DNA from: Lactiplantibacillus brownii
GTDB taxonomy: Bacteria > Bacillota > Bacilli > Lactobacillales > Lactobacillaceae
Assembly: GCF_031085375.1 (NCBI RefSeq)
Contig: NZ_JAVCWF010000001.1
Coordinates: 868,001 to 932,000 of the forward strand
Direction: 5' to 3'
Length of the DNA stretch: 64,000 nt
Positions within the stretch are counted from its first letter, which is position 1; the number at the start of each line of letters is the position of its first letter. The notes below the pieces were generated by a model that made no database searches, was not told the DNA's origin, and saw nothing but the letters and a program-made list of their open reading frames with translations. Positions 26,267-34,340 of this stretch are shown piece after piece. Made by a program: the position numbers and the translations under genes.

Positions 26267-27962
26267 CTTCCAATAAATAAATTAAAGCACTGGCAGTCCA
26301 ACTAAATGAGCGATCTCGTAGGCCTTGCCCAGTTTTAGCATCAAAGTTTTCGGCGAAGCCGCTCTGACGGATCATGTGACAGAGGCCTTGTTTAAGCTGG
26401 TTCGCGAGGGTCGTTTCACCAAGTTGTTCAAGTGCTAGATAAATTAGAATGGTCGATGGGGCCCAAACCGCGCCACGCCAATAACTATCTGCGTGATAGT
26501 CAGGACTAGCCAACGCTTCAGTAGCGAGACCATAAGTCGTCATAAAGTGTGTTTTTAACTGTTTGACCATCGCCTGATTTAAAGCGGTTGGTAGATAGCG
26601 ATTCGCGGTAAGACTCATCAAGGGCAGCAAGCTTTGAGATTGGATGGCCTGTTTCGTCTGAGTTTCACGCGCAAATGGCAGTGACTCTTTATCAAAAAAG
26701 GTCGTCACTAGACGTTGACTCAATGCTTTAGCTTGTTGTTGCCAGTGATTGGCGGTCGTTAACTGAAGTTCGGTCGCGAGTTTTGCCAACAGATCGTAGT
26801 CCATAATTAAATAAGCGGTTAAATCCGGCGAATCCACCACGACTTGATGCTTAAAGACCGTACTATTATCCATACCACTGTCATTACCATGTAAATATTC
26901 GACGATACCATCATGATTTGTATCACGATAAGTGACCAGATAGTTGACTTGTTTACTGATCCAGCGATAGATCTGCTGTTTTTGCGCAGTAGTAAGCGAC
27001 ATGACCCGTAACATTTCAGCGAAAATAAGCCCATGGATTGGTGGCTTGGAAAAGTTCCAACGAATGGTTGAATCGCTGATAGATCCCGGTAGTTGGCCAA
27101 CGGCGTCCTGGTAATCAAAAACGGTTGCCATTTGCGCCCACGCCAAGTCTGGGTGAGTGCGCATCAAGGCGAGTGCCATGAAACAATGATCCCAAGTCCA
27201 GACGCCCGGAAAGTGATTATTTGAAGCATAGACGGAAGGATAATGTAGTAAGCCGGTTGGTGCCACGGTGTCCGACCACAGAATATAATAGGCGTCTTGA
27301 TAAATTGATTTAAATTTTTGGGGACACTTTGTTAGCTGACTTGTCGTAATAAAGTCAGCCATTTTTTGTTTGTTTTGGGCGACAAGGGTCTCAAATTCAG
27401 GTAGTTCCCAATGTGGATTAGCCATATTATGCTGAATCTCTTGAATTGCGACGACCATTTTACCCGCGGCGTTTGGCTGCACTAAAATATCCGAACGATT
27501 ATGGGCAGTCGAGTTACTACCAGTGGTATCCACTTGTAATTCCTGACTAAGTTGGTCGGTTCCAGCCAAAGTATAGACAAGATACTTTGTCAGATTCTTG
27601 TAACTATTGATGATATAGTAGGGCTGCTCAGCTGAGCCTAGCTGGTAACTGTACTCAAAATTGAATTTAGGCTGACTACAGATCTTGAGCCCAAGCTGTG
27701 TGTTACTTTCAAAAACTAAGGTATCTTTGTCGCCAAAAGTGAGGTTAAGCTGGCCAAATTTGGTGCTGATCGTGACGCTGGTCGCCGTCATCTTAGTCGT
27801 AAAGTCTGTGACTACTTGTTGGTGGTACAACGGGATGAGCTCAAGGCTATTCATGTTGGCCTTCGAGTCACCGTGCAATGAGCGTAAGAATAAGTGTTGA
27901 TTTTCAACGAGTAAGCCCATGTAGGATCCATAGAAACTAAAGGTATTAAGTTCAAGTCGCAT
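26259..27962 (-). CDS. MGH1-like (GH63-type) glycoside hydrolase
   Basis: A 567-residue cytoplasmic enzyme with an N-terminal beta-sandwich (about 1-190) and a C-terminal (alpha/alpha)6 barrel. Barrel signatures are NNHFPGVWTWDHCFMALALM, SKPPIHGLIFAEML, DSPDLTAYLIMDYDLLAKL and YWRGAVWAPSTILIYLALEQL, which match MGH1-like/GH63 alpha-glucosidases. It is transcribed away from a sugar PTS and upstream of a GntR regulator. It probably hydrolyses the phosphorylated or free alpha-glucoside that the PTS imports, in the place that a GH13 phospho-trehalase often occupies. Exact substrate unknown. Start ATG follows TTAGGAGTTAG. Confidence 0.8.
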   Translation of the reverse strand: MRLELNTFSFYGSYMGLLVENQHLFLRSLHGDSKANMNSLELIPLYHQQVVTDFTTKMTATSVTISTKFGQLNLTFGDKDTLVFESNTQLGLKICSQPKFNFEYSYQLGSAEQPYYIINSYKNLTKYLVYTLAGTDQLSQELQVDTTGSNSTAHNRSDILVQPNAAGKMVVAIQEIQHNMANPHWELPEFETLVAQNKQKMADFITTSQLTKCPQKFKSIYQDAYYILWSDTVAPTGLLHYPSVYASNNHFPGVWTWDHCFMALALMRTHPDLAWAQMATVFDYQDAVGQLPGSISDSTIRWNFSKPPIHGLIFAEMLRVMSLTTAQKQQIYRWISKQVNYLVTYRDTNHDGIVEYLHGNDSGMDNSTVFKHQVVVDSPDLTAYLIMDYDLLAKLATELQLTTANHWQQQAKALSQRLVTTFFDKESLPFARETQTKQAIQSQSLLPLMSLTANRYLPTALNQAMVKQLKTHFMTTYGLATEALASPDYHADSYWRGAVWAPSTILIYLALEQLGETTLANQLKQGLCHMIRQSGFAENFDAKTGQGLRDRSFSWTASALIYLLEVV

Positions 27963-28041
27963 TTTTTCTAACTCCTAACGTGAACAAATTTTATTATATA
28001 TGCCTATCTAACAACTAAGATATTAATTCTAAAATTAGCAC

Positions 28042-28070
28042 TTGTCAAATTTGTTTAAACGAATTATAAT
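28042..28070 (+). promoter_or_regulatory. PTS promoter with embedded GntR operator
   Basis: TTGTCA and TATAAT, exactly 17 bases apart. The spacer contains TTGTTTAAACGAA (28051-28063), a near copy of the perfect palindrome before the regulator, so binding there would block RNA polymerase. Confidence 0.75.
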
Positions 28071-28075
28071 GATGG

Positions 28076-28090
28076 CTGTAAACGTTATCA
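28076..28090 (+). promoter_or_regulatory. Catabolite-responsive (cre) element
   Basis: CTGTAAACGTTATCA matches the CcpA consensus WTGNAANCGNWNNCW at all but the first position. It lies just downstream of the -10 box, in the classic position for glucose repression. Confidence 0.7.
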
Positions 28091-28112
28091 AAAACAAAAC
28101 GGGGGGATTGTT

Positions 28113-30038
28113 ATGTCAAAAGCGTTAAAAACACCTGTCAGTGAAATTGTTAAGTTGGTTGGGGGCAAAGCAAACATTGATTCGGCAACGCATTGCATTA
28201 CACGGTTAAGATTAGTTTTAAAGGATAAAAAGGCTGTGGATCTCAAGGGGCTGGATCAGATTGACCTGGTTCAAGGCACTAATTTTGTGGGTGATCAATT
28301 TCAAATCATTATTGGTCCCAGCGTGGGCAAAGTGTACGATGAGTTCATGGCCCAGATTGGGGAGATTAAGCCGAGCACCACTAAGCCGACCCATTCAGGC
28401 AATTGGTTGCAACGTTTGGTATCATTATTAGGCGATATATTTATTCCAATTATTCCAGCTATTGTTGCCGCTGGGCTCCTCATGGGGGTCAATAATGTTT
28501 TAGGAAACCAAGGTATTTTTTATCCAAAAGCCTCATTCATTCAGATGCATACTGAATGGAAAGGGGTTTACGATATTATTCAATTGATTGCCCAAACGTC
28601 TTTCGCTTTCCTGCCAGCGTTAATTGGTTGGTCAGCGGTGAAACGTTTTAAAGGAAATCCATTGTTAGGAATTGTTTTAGGGCTGATTTTAGTTAATCCG
28701 TCATTAATGAGTGCGTATGATTACGCTGCTAATCCGGCAAAGGCCCCGACTTGGAATATCTTTGGCTGGCACGTGGCGCAAGTGGGCTATCAAGGTCAAG
28801 TGATTCCCGTATTAGTTGCCGCTTGGTTATTGGTCAAACTAGAAAAATATTTTGAAAAACATATTCCGGATGCGCTACAGCTTGTCTTAGTGGCACCATT
28901 AGCGCTATTGATTTCAGGATTTGCCTCGTTTCTTTTCATTGGTCCAGTCACGATGGCTGGCGCTAATGTGATTACGAGTGGCGTAGTCAATTTATTTAAC
29001 GCGGCACCCGTGATCGGTGGGGCCTTGTATGGGTTCATTTGTGCGCCCCTGGTGATTACTGGGATGCATCATTTATTCTTGGGCGTTAACTTGCAGATGG
29101 CTGGGACGCTGGGGTACGTTACTCTCTGGCCAGTCGGTGAACCAGTGACAATGGCCCAAGGTGCAGCCTGTTTAGCCATGACGTACATTTTTCGTAAGGA
29201 CGCTAAGAAAAAGAACGTGGCTTGGACCAGTGGGTTGTCGTCGTTTCTTGGTATTACGGAACCCGCAATTTATGGGGTTAATTTGAAAAATCGTTATCCA
29301 TTCGTCGCCGTCATGTTAGCTGGTGCGATTGGTGGTGGCTGGATGGGATTCTGGCATGTTCGTTCAACTAGTGTTGGTGTTGGTGGGGTCTTGAGTTTCT
29401 TGAGCGTCTTTCCAAAGCAATGGGGCCTCTATCTCACCGGTGAAGTGATGACCTTTGTTTTGACCATTGTGTTCACGCTGCTCTTGATGCACACAAAGCT
29501 GAATCCTGCTAAGAATGCTAAAGCTGGGGCGACACCTAAACAAGTGCCCACGGATCTAATGGCCTATGTTGATGGGAAAACAATGCCGATTACCGAAGTA
29601 AAAGATACGATGTTTTCACAAAAACAACTGGGCGATGGGGTCGCAACGACACCGACTGGTGAACAGATTTATGCGCCAGCAGCGGGTGTCATCAGTGCTT
29701 TAATGCCACATGCGGTCGGCATGACTTTAGATAATGGGATGGAAATCTTGATTCATATAGGTTTAGAGACGGTCAATTTGAAAGGTCGCGGTTTTGAAAC
29801 TTCAGTCACACAAGGTCAACGGGTCACTGCCGGGACAAAATTAATTCATTTTGATGATCAATTGTTGAAAAAGGAAGGCTATGACGATTCTGTCATGATG
29901 GTCGTGACCAACCAAGGTAATTTGGTTGCGGGCGTTGATTTTAAGACTCATCTAAGCCACGTTCAGGTCGGTGAGCCCATTGCCAATGTGAGTTATTTAC
30001 CCTTGGCAGATGTTGATGCCGGCGGGCTAGAGGCGTAG
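28113..30038 (+). CDS. PTS transporter IIBCA, trehalose/beta-glucoside type
   Basis: A 641-residue fused phosphotransferase permease. EIIB is N-terminal with the phospho-Cys in SATHCITRLRL (about residue 28). The EIIC membrane domain runs from about 105 to 460. EIIA is C-terminal with the phospho-His in ILIHIGLETV. Domain order and length match the glucose-beta-glucoside-trehalose family. It takes up and phosphorylates a sugar, probably an alpha- or beta-glucoside, working with the divergent MGH1-like hydrolase. Expression appears controlled by the GntR operator and a cre site. Confidence 0.9.
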   Translation: MSKALKTPVSEIVKLVGGKANIDSATHCITRLRLVLKDKKAVDLKGLDQIDLVQGTNFVGDQFQIIIGPSVGKVYDEFMAQIGEIKPSTTKPTHSGNWLQRLVSLLGDIFIPIIPAIVAAGLLMGVNNVLGNQGIFYPKASFIQMHTEWKGVYDIIQLIAQTSFAFLPALIGWSAVKRFKGNPLLGIVLGLILVNPSLMSAYDYAANPAKAPTWNIFGWHVAQVGYQGQVIPVLVAAWLLVKLEKYFEKHIPDALQLVLVAPLALLISGFASFLFIGPVTMAGANVITSGVVNLFNAAPVIGGALYGFICAPLVITGMHHLFLGVNLQMAGTLGYVTLWPVGEPVTMAQGAACLAMTYIFRKDAKKKNVAWTSGLSSFLGITEPAIYGVNLKNRYPFVAVMLAGAIGGGWMGFWHVRSTSVGVGGVLSFLSVFPKQWGLYLTGEVMTFVLTIVFTLLLMHTKLNPAKNAKAGATPKQVPTDLMAYVDGKTMPITEVKDTMFSQKQLGDGVATTPTGEQIYAPAAGVISALMPHAVGMTLDNGMEILIHIGLETVNLKGRGFETSVTQGQRVTAGTKLIHFDDQLLKKEGYDDSVMMVVTNQGNLVAGVDFKTHLSHVQVGEPIANVSYLPLADVDAGGLEA

Positions 30039-30114
30039 TTGGCGGGATACGTTGACTTTCGTCAGCTAGAATTCTATACTGAGTTGAAATTAACTTAGCC
30101 TTAAGCAACACGTT

Positions 30115-30150
30115 AAATCGTTCCTGGCTTAATTTGCTGGAACGATTTTT
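30115..30150 (+). terminator. Terminator of the PTS gene
   Basis: AAATCGTTCC and GGAACGATTTTT form a ten-base stem followed by T residues. Confidence 0.85.
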
Positions 30151-30183
30151 GGTTGTCGGCCATTTTCAGAAAGCAGGACAATT

Positions 30184-30681
30184 ATGAGTGGATTTAGTGA
30201 TTCAGATGCAACGACCATTAATCTCGGTCAACCCCAAGCCCCACATACCTTAACGGCGATTCTTAATTTGGGTTGTGAAGATACCCAAGATTGGTGGTTA
30301 CCTAATGTTGACGAGCTATTCCAAGCGGTTGATGATGGTCAGCTACAAGTTCATCTAAAATTTTGGAACAAGATCAAGGAACCACTTCGCAATGGAAATA
30401 TTGCCAATGGTTATATTGACTATCAACAGCCAGAGCAAGCTTTGACCTACATTGAAGCTGTTTTTCAAGGGCAGGACGACCTGCGAGGATTGGCTAACGC
30501 TGCGGTGCCAGCTTATCTTGAACAAACTTATGGCGTGAAACCGTACGCTGCGGCTGCGGCAGTTAAACAGCAAATTGATCAGGAAGTTGCCGCGAATGGG
30601 ATAACGAGTCTGCCAACCTTGATTTTCGATGGCAAGATGAGGTTTGATGAGCAGCTCGTACCACTCAGTCAACTATTATAA
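30184..30681 (+). CDS. DsbA-like thioredoxin-fold protein lacking CxxC
   Basis: A 165-residue protein with a thioredoxin/DsbA-like plan. There is a beta-strand TLTAILNLGCEDTQDWWLPNVDELFQAV, a helical insert, and a C-terminal SLPTLIFDGK with the cis-Pro loop of the fold. The redox CxxC is replaced by GCEDTQ, so only one Cys remains at the usual site. It may be a peroxidase-like, chaperone-like or degenerate member. No signal peptide, so cytoplasmic. It is monocistronic between terminators. Confidence 0.65.
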   Translation: MSGFSDSDATTINLGQPQAPHTLTAILNLGCEDTQDWWLPNVDELFQAVDDGQLQVHLKFWNKIKEPLRNGNIANGYIDYQQPEQALTYIEAVFQGQDDLRGLANAAVPAYLEQTYGVKPYAAAAAVKQQIDQEVAANGITSLPTLIFDGKMRFDEQLVPLSQLL

Positions 30682-30713
30682 GCAGGTTTAGTCAGCGTCA
30701 TAGACGCGGTCAA

Positions 30714-30738
30714 GTCACCTCAAACAGGTGGCTTTTTT
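30714..30738 (+). terminator. Terminator of the DsbA-like gene
   Basis: GTCACCT, loop CAAAC, AGGTGGC and six T residues. Confidence 0.85.
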
Positions 30739-30808
30739 AGTATAAATAAATTTGTAACACCTTTTAATAGTAATTTTCAAGGCATTTTCATATACTTGAT
30801 TCGAAATA

Positions 30809-30822
30809 TGAAAGCGCTAACA
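30809..30822 (+). promoter_or_regulatory. Perfect cre site
   Basis: TGAAAGCGCTAACA fits the consensus TGWAARCGYTWNCW at every position and lies 24 bases before the next start codon, so the small membrane gene should be under CcpA control. Confidence 0.75.
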
Positions 30823-30845
30823 AATTTTGCATGGTGGTGATAAGA

Positions 30846-31238
30846 ATGGATTGGGGATTGATTAATGCGCTGGGGTACTTAGTATTAGTGTGTTTATGTT
30901 TACGATCATTTTGGTCGTTTGTCGCAGCGACCTGTTGGCTTGGTCGTCAAGTTGGTTGCTGGCTATTAGATGAGCCACAAATCAGCCGCTTGTGGGTCAA
31001 GTTGCCACTCAATATTCGGTTACAGCAGCAACATCCTGAATTGCGCTTCGCTAATCTAATTAATGGTCTCGGGGGTTATGTTATTTTAACTGCCGGAATC
31101 ACTCATTATTGGACTGTCGAGCAAATTGACGCGGGAGCGCTGGGATGGTGGGCTTGGGGCCTGATTGGAATTCTGTTGGTTATTAATAGTTACCAACGTC
31201 GTTTCCTCCGGTATTATCGGCAACATCCGCTGTCATAA
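30846..31238 (+). CDS. Small membrane protein, cre-controlled
   Basis: A 130-residue protein I do not recognise. It begins with a membrane helix (LINALGYLVLVCLCLRSFWSFVAA) and has two more near the C-terminus (FANLINGLGGYVILTAGITHYW and WWAWGLIGILLVINSY), ending in a basic tail. The start was placed at the ATG five bases after GGTGGTGATAAGA, not the upstream ATG that lies inside this site. A perfect cre element just upstream indicates carbon catabolite control. The next gene has a similar cre site and a similar topology. Confidence 0.65.
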   Translation: MDWGLINALGYLVLVCLCLRSFWSFVAATCWLGRQVGCWLLDEPQISRLWVKLPLNIRLQQQHPELRFANLINGLGGYVILTAGITHYWTVEQIDAGALGWWAWGLIGILLVINSYQRRFLRYYRQHPLS

Positions 31239-31279
31239 CTGTCCCAGTTCAGTTTTAGAATTGTCCGCACTTTCCAAAA

Positions 31280-31293
31280 TTAAAGCGCTACCA
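31280..31293 (+). promoter_or_regulatory. Probable cre site
   Basis: TTAAAGCGCTACCA differs from the consensus TGWAARCGYTWNCW at one position and lies about 30 bases before the start codon. Confidence 0.6.
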
Positions 31294-31321
31294 TAGACTT
31301 AATTGTAGGGGGTGACGGGGA

Positions 31322-31768
31322 ATGCCAATTTCTAATCCAAACAGATTTATTGAGGGACTTAATTTAACGACACTGGGGATTTTAATCGTAATCTTAGTGG
31401 CAGTTAGGGTTTATAATCAGCGGCATCATTTGACGAGTCGACTGGACTACTTTTTTGCCCACTTGGCTGGTTATGTGAAATGGGCGCAACAAGCTCAGCA
31501 GGTCCAGCCAGCTATTTTAAAAATTCACCTGTCCTATCAACGCTGGCTGGGACATGGTTTTTGGCAATTAGTGTTATTATTAGGTCTCAACTTTGGTCTG
31601 GCACTCAGTTTACACGCGCCACTCAACGGGTGGTTCTGGTGGTCAGCTTTGGCACTGTGTCTGGGATTACAGACAGCGGTGGACCAATTGATCAAAGCTA
31701 AGCTGGCTCGGCAAATGAAAGGCGAATTGGCCACTTATTTAATCCTAATGGCGGCGCAATTTAGCTGA
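31322..31768 (+). CDS. Membrane protein of unknown function, cre-associated
   Basis: A 148-residue protein with one N-terminal helix (LTTLGILIVILVAVRVY), a hydrophilic helical stretch, and two closely spaced C-terminal helices (FWQLVLLLGLNFGLALSL and GWFWWSALALCLGL). No known domain is visible. The start follows GTAGGGGGTGACGGGGA. It shares layout and a cre site with the gene before it, so the two may form a functional pair although they are transcribed separately. Function not inferable. Confidence 0.6.
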   Translation: MPISNPNRFIEGLNLTTLGILIVILVAVRVYNQRHHLTSRLDYFFAHLAGYVKWAQQAQQVQPAILKIHLSYQRWLGHGFWQLVLLLGLNFGLALSLHAPLNGWFWWSALALCLGLQTAVDQLIKAKLARQMKGELATYLILMAAQFS

Positions 31769-31866
31769 TTGATGCGCACACTAAATTAAATGGTTCAGAT
31801 GAGGTTGAGAGTTTAGCGACCAGGTTGGCGGATTAATTAATTGTTTCTTGGGGTGGCTCGTGGTAT

Positions 31867-31897
31867 CTTTTAAATAGTAATTATTACCATTTAAAAG
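31867..31897. promoter_or_regulatory. 31-base near-perfect palindrome
   Basis: CTTTTAAATAGTAAT and ATTACCATTTAAAAG face each other around one central base with a single mismatch. It ends 14 bases before a small ORF and overlaps the ribosome binding region. It could be an operator, or an RNA hairpin that controls translation. Confidence 0.55.
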
Positions 31898-31911
31898 AGA
31901 GGTAACGTCAA

Positions 31912-32031
31912 ATGGAAAAACAAGATTTAGCCAGTGCACGCCGTCGCATGCGTAGTACTAATATTAAGTCGCGTAAACGAGCCCTAAAAGTGTTACATGA
32001 TTATCGCCGTCAGTTGCAAAAGGCGAAATAA
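31912..32031 (+). CDS. 39-residue basic protein, possible metal homeostasis peptide
   Basis: A tiny ORF after AAGAGAGGTAACGTCA encoding 39 residues, about one third Lys/Arg: MEKQDLASARRRMRSTNIKSRKR and then a helical ALKVLHDYRRQ stretch. Its look (LxSARRRMxSxNIKxRKRAL) recalls the short conserved peptides labelled putative metal homeostasis proteins in Lactobacillales, but I cannot confirm it. A 31-base palindrome precedes it and a clean terminator follows, so it is an isolated, regulated transcription unit. Confidence 0.65.
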   Translation: MEKQDLASARRRMRSTNIKSRKRALKVLHDYRRQLQKAK

Positions 32032-32040
32032 AGACATCAA

Positions 32041-32080
32041 AAATAGTTGGTTAGCGTTTGATTGCTAATCAACTATTTTT
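32041..32080. terminator. Bidirectional terminator
   Basis: AAATAGTTGGTTAGC pairs with GCTAATCAACTATTT, followed by T residues; shared by the small basic protein and the convergent surface protein gene. Confidence 0.85.
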
Positions 32081-32090
32081 AGTTGGAATT

Positions 32091-34103
32091 TTAATTTTTC
32101 CGCCGGCGACGTTTGGTGATTTCCCAGCTGGTAGCTATAACTGCGATAATTAATCCCAAACCAATGGCCGTTAAGGCTTGTGTTCGGCGTTCGTCAGTTT
32201 GCGGTAACTGACCAGTATGCAAGGCAGCTAAGCCACGAATACGTAAACTTTCTAATTTAGTTGCGCGAATTGGGGCCTTGGCTACGTGAGCTTGCCTGAT
32301 GGCTGTATCAATTTTGCTTAAAACACGCTTGACTGCCGTTGTTCGTTGCGCTACCGGTAAACTCAAGGCGGCGTTTAATTCAGTTTCGAGTTCGGTGACG
32401 ATTTTGGCGTCGTCCGTAGTTGTTTCGTTTCCGGTCTGAGTCTCAATGGGCACAGCGGTTTCTTCAGTAACTGCTGGTTCGGCCACAGTTTCTTTTTCTA
32501 CTGAATCCGGATTTTCTGATTTTGATTCAGTAGTATCACTTTCTTCAACGATATCTTCGTCTTCAGAATCAGGTTCGACGACATCATCTTCGTCTTCCGG
32601 ATCAGGTTCGATGACATCATCTTCTTCCTCTGGATCAGGTTCGACGATATCATCTTCTTCCTCAGGATCAGGTTCGATGACATCATCTTCTTCGTCTTCC
32701 GGATCGGGTTCGACGATATCATCTTCTTCCTCAGGATCAGGTTCGACGACGACATCATCTTCGTCTTCCGGATCAGGTTTGGTGACATCTTCTTCCTTTT
32801 CTTTAGGGTCATGCTCATTATCGGTATTGTCCTGTAAATCCCAACGGTGTGTTTCGCCACTCACTGTCACGTGAGTCGCGATTAAATTACCATCCATATT
32901 TTGATTAGCAATTAACGTTGCGCGTGGTGCTAAGACACTACCTTGGAAGCGGGCATTAACGTCAAAGGTTCCAGTAAATGGTTGTTGATTGGCATGTAAA
33001 TTCCATAGAAGATGATTATCACCGTAAGCATCCGCGTCTTTATTAGCACGGACGGTCCCATCTGGATAAGTGACTTTGATTTCACTGTTGTTGGGATAGA
33101 TCGTTTGCCCGTTAGTTTCAACATTGAAAATAATTGTGTTGCCGTTTGCGTCAGGGGAGACGCCTTTAATAATTAAAGGACGGTCTTTTGCTAAAACATC
33201 TGCGTCTAAATTGATTATAATTTGACCAGCTTCGTTGGGAGTCATATCGGTAACGTCGATTGTCCGTTGATTTTCATCTTTGAAATCGGCTGTCGCATAA
33301 CTGGCGTTGGAAACTTGCCGACTCAGATTTAGGCTGGTTTCAGTTAGTTTGGCGAATTCTGCGTCGAAATCAATATAAGTTTCACCAGGCTGATCTTGAT
33401 AGACTTCGTCTGCTACCAAATGAGCAATTGTCGTATCGGCAACAATCGGTTGATTTCGGTCACTGACATCAATAGTGATGCCTTCACCAAAAATAACTTT
33501 ATTGCAACGGGTACTTCCTGCCGAAACGAAAGAACTATTTGCGATTTTAATAATTTGTTGAATATAAGTGATATCGCGATCGAGCAACTCCAATTTGTTG
33601 GTCGTTCCAAAGTCGACGAGGCCATTTAATCGGGCTACGGCCAAGTTTCCGGCAGTATGTGCGCGTAGTTCGGCCTCATAAGCAAAAATGTGGAATTGCG
33701 AGGCGATGCCCAAGATGTTCACTAAACCGGGATGATCTTCGTAGACGTTGCCACCAGATGGGATAGCGTCAAAAACATCACTAGTCGCATCTGATTCAAT
33801 TTCAGCAGTATCACTAAATGTCGTTTGAGCTTGATCATCAGTGGTCGGACTATTTTCGGTGCTGTCAGTTTCAAAAGTCGTCGTGGCTTCGGTATCGGCA
33901 TCCGTATCACTTGTTGCCGGCTCACTGGCGGAACGATCTTCTGATGGCGTTGTCGATTCTGTTAAGGTTTGTTCAACCGTATCGGCTAGGGCCACAGCAG
34001 GCGTTTGTAATGCAAAACATCCCAAGATGGCCAATGTTGTCATAATCAGAATAAGCGTTCTTGTCAAATCAAGCCATTGCGACTTGCTTTCTCGAGTAGT
34101 CAT
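32091..34103 (-). CDS. Sortase-anchored surface protein, choice-of-anchor A
   Basis: A 670-residue secreted, wall-anchored protein. It has an N-terminal signal (LTRTLILIMTTLAILGCFALQTPAVALA) and a Thr/Ser/Asp/Glu-rich stalk to about 120. A choice-of-anchor A type adhesion domain follows (NILGIASQFHIFAYEAELRAHTAGNLAVARLNG to FQGSVLAPRATL...GNLIATHVTVSGETHRWDL). Next is a strongly acidic repeat region of PDPEDEDD/PDPEEEDD units, then a helical segment, LPQTDE, a hydrophobic helix and a RRRRK tail. LPQTxE is the sortase signal of L. plantarum. The start is the second of two ATGs, eight bases from GTGAGGTG. The likely role is adhesion. The repeats probably vary in number between strains. Confidence 0.88.
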   Translation of the reverse strand: MTTRESKSQWLDLTRTLILIMTTLAILGCFALQTPAVALADTVEQTLTESTTPSEDRSASEPATSDTDADTEATTTFETDSTENSPTTDDQAQTTFSDTAEIESDATSDVFDAIPSGGNVYEDHPGLVNILGIASQFHIFAYEAELRAHTAGNLAVARLNGLVDFGTTNKLELLDRDITYIQQIIKIANSSFVSAGSTRCNKVIFGEGITIDVSDRNQPIVADTTIAHLVADEVYQDQPGETYIDFDAEFAKLTETSLNLSRQVSNASYATADFKDENQRTIDVTDMTPNEAGQIIINLDADVLAKDRPLIIKGVSPDANGNTIIFNVETNGQTIYPNNSEIKVTYPDGTVRANKDADAYGDNHLLWNLHANQQPFTGTFDVNARFQGSVLAPRATLIANQNMDGNLIATHVTVSGETHRWDLQDNTDNEHDPKEKEEDVTKPDPEDEDDVVVEPDPEEEDDIVEPDPEDEEDDVIEPDPEEEDDIVEPDPEEEDDVIEPDPEDEDDVVEPDSEDEDIVEESDTTESKSENPDSVEKETVAEPAVTEETAVPIETQTGNETTTDDAKIVTELETELNAALSLPVAQRTTAVKRVLSKIDTAIRQAHVAKAPIRATKLESLRIRGLAALHTGQLPQTDERRTQALTAIGLGLIIAVIATSWEITKRRRRKN

Positions 34104-34298
34104 ATCCATGCACCTCACTTGTTGGTTACAGCTGCTAGTCGGCATAAATCTTCACTTTTTGGCAAAACGCGGACCGCGTTTATCCCCCATTTCTTTGATG
34201 GCACTCGTCTTGTGAGACAATTCACTTAACTTATGAGCATCATAATATCTGACCCCAAATAAAAAGTCAAACGTTATACAAACTATTAGAAAATGGCA

Positions 34299-34330
34299 CA
34301 AAAAAGCACTGACCAATTTCGGTCAGTGCT
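34299..34330 (-). terminator. Terminator of asnA
   Basis: AGCACTGACC and GGTCAGTGCT form a ten-base perfect stem with six T residues on the minus strand. Confidence 0.9.
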
Positions 34331-34340
34331 GCGTTAATTT

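Noticed and set aside
32540..32790. CRISPR array from regularly spaced repeats
   Set aside because: Units are contiguous, in frame and code for acidic repeats; there are no unique spacers or cas genes.
32446..32874. Plus-strand frame rich in Ser/Gly (SSSSGSGS) opposite the surface protein gene
   Set aside because: It is the mirror of the acidic PDPEDEDD repeats read backwards; no start site, and codon pattern belongs to the minus strand.
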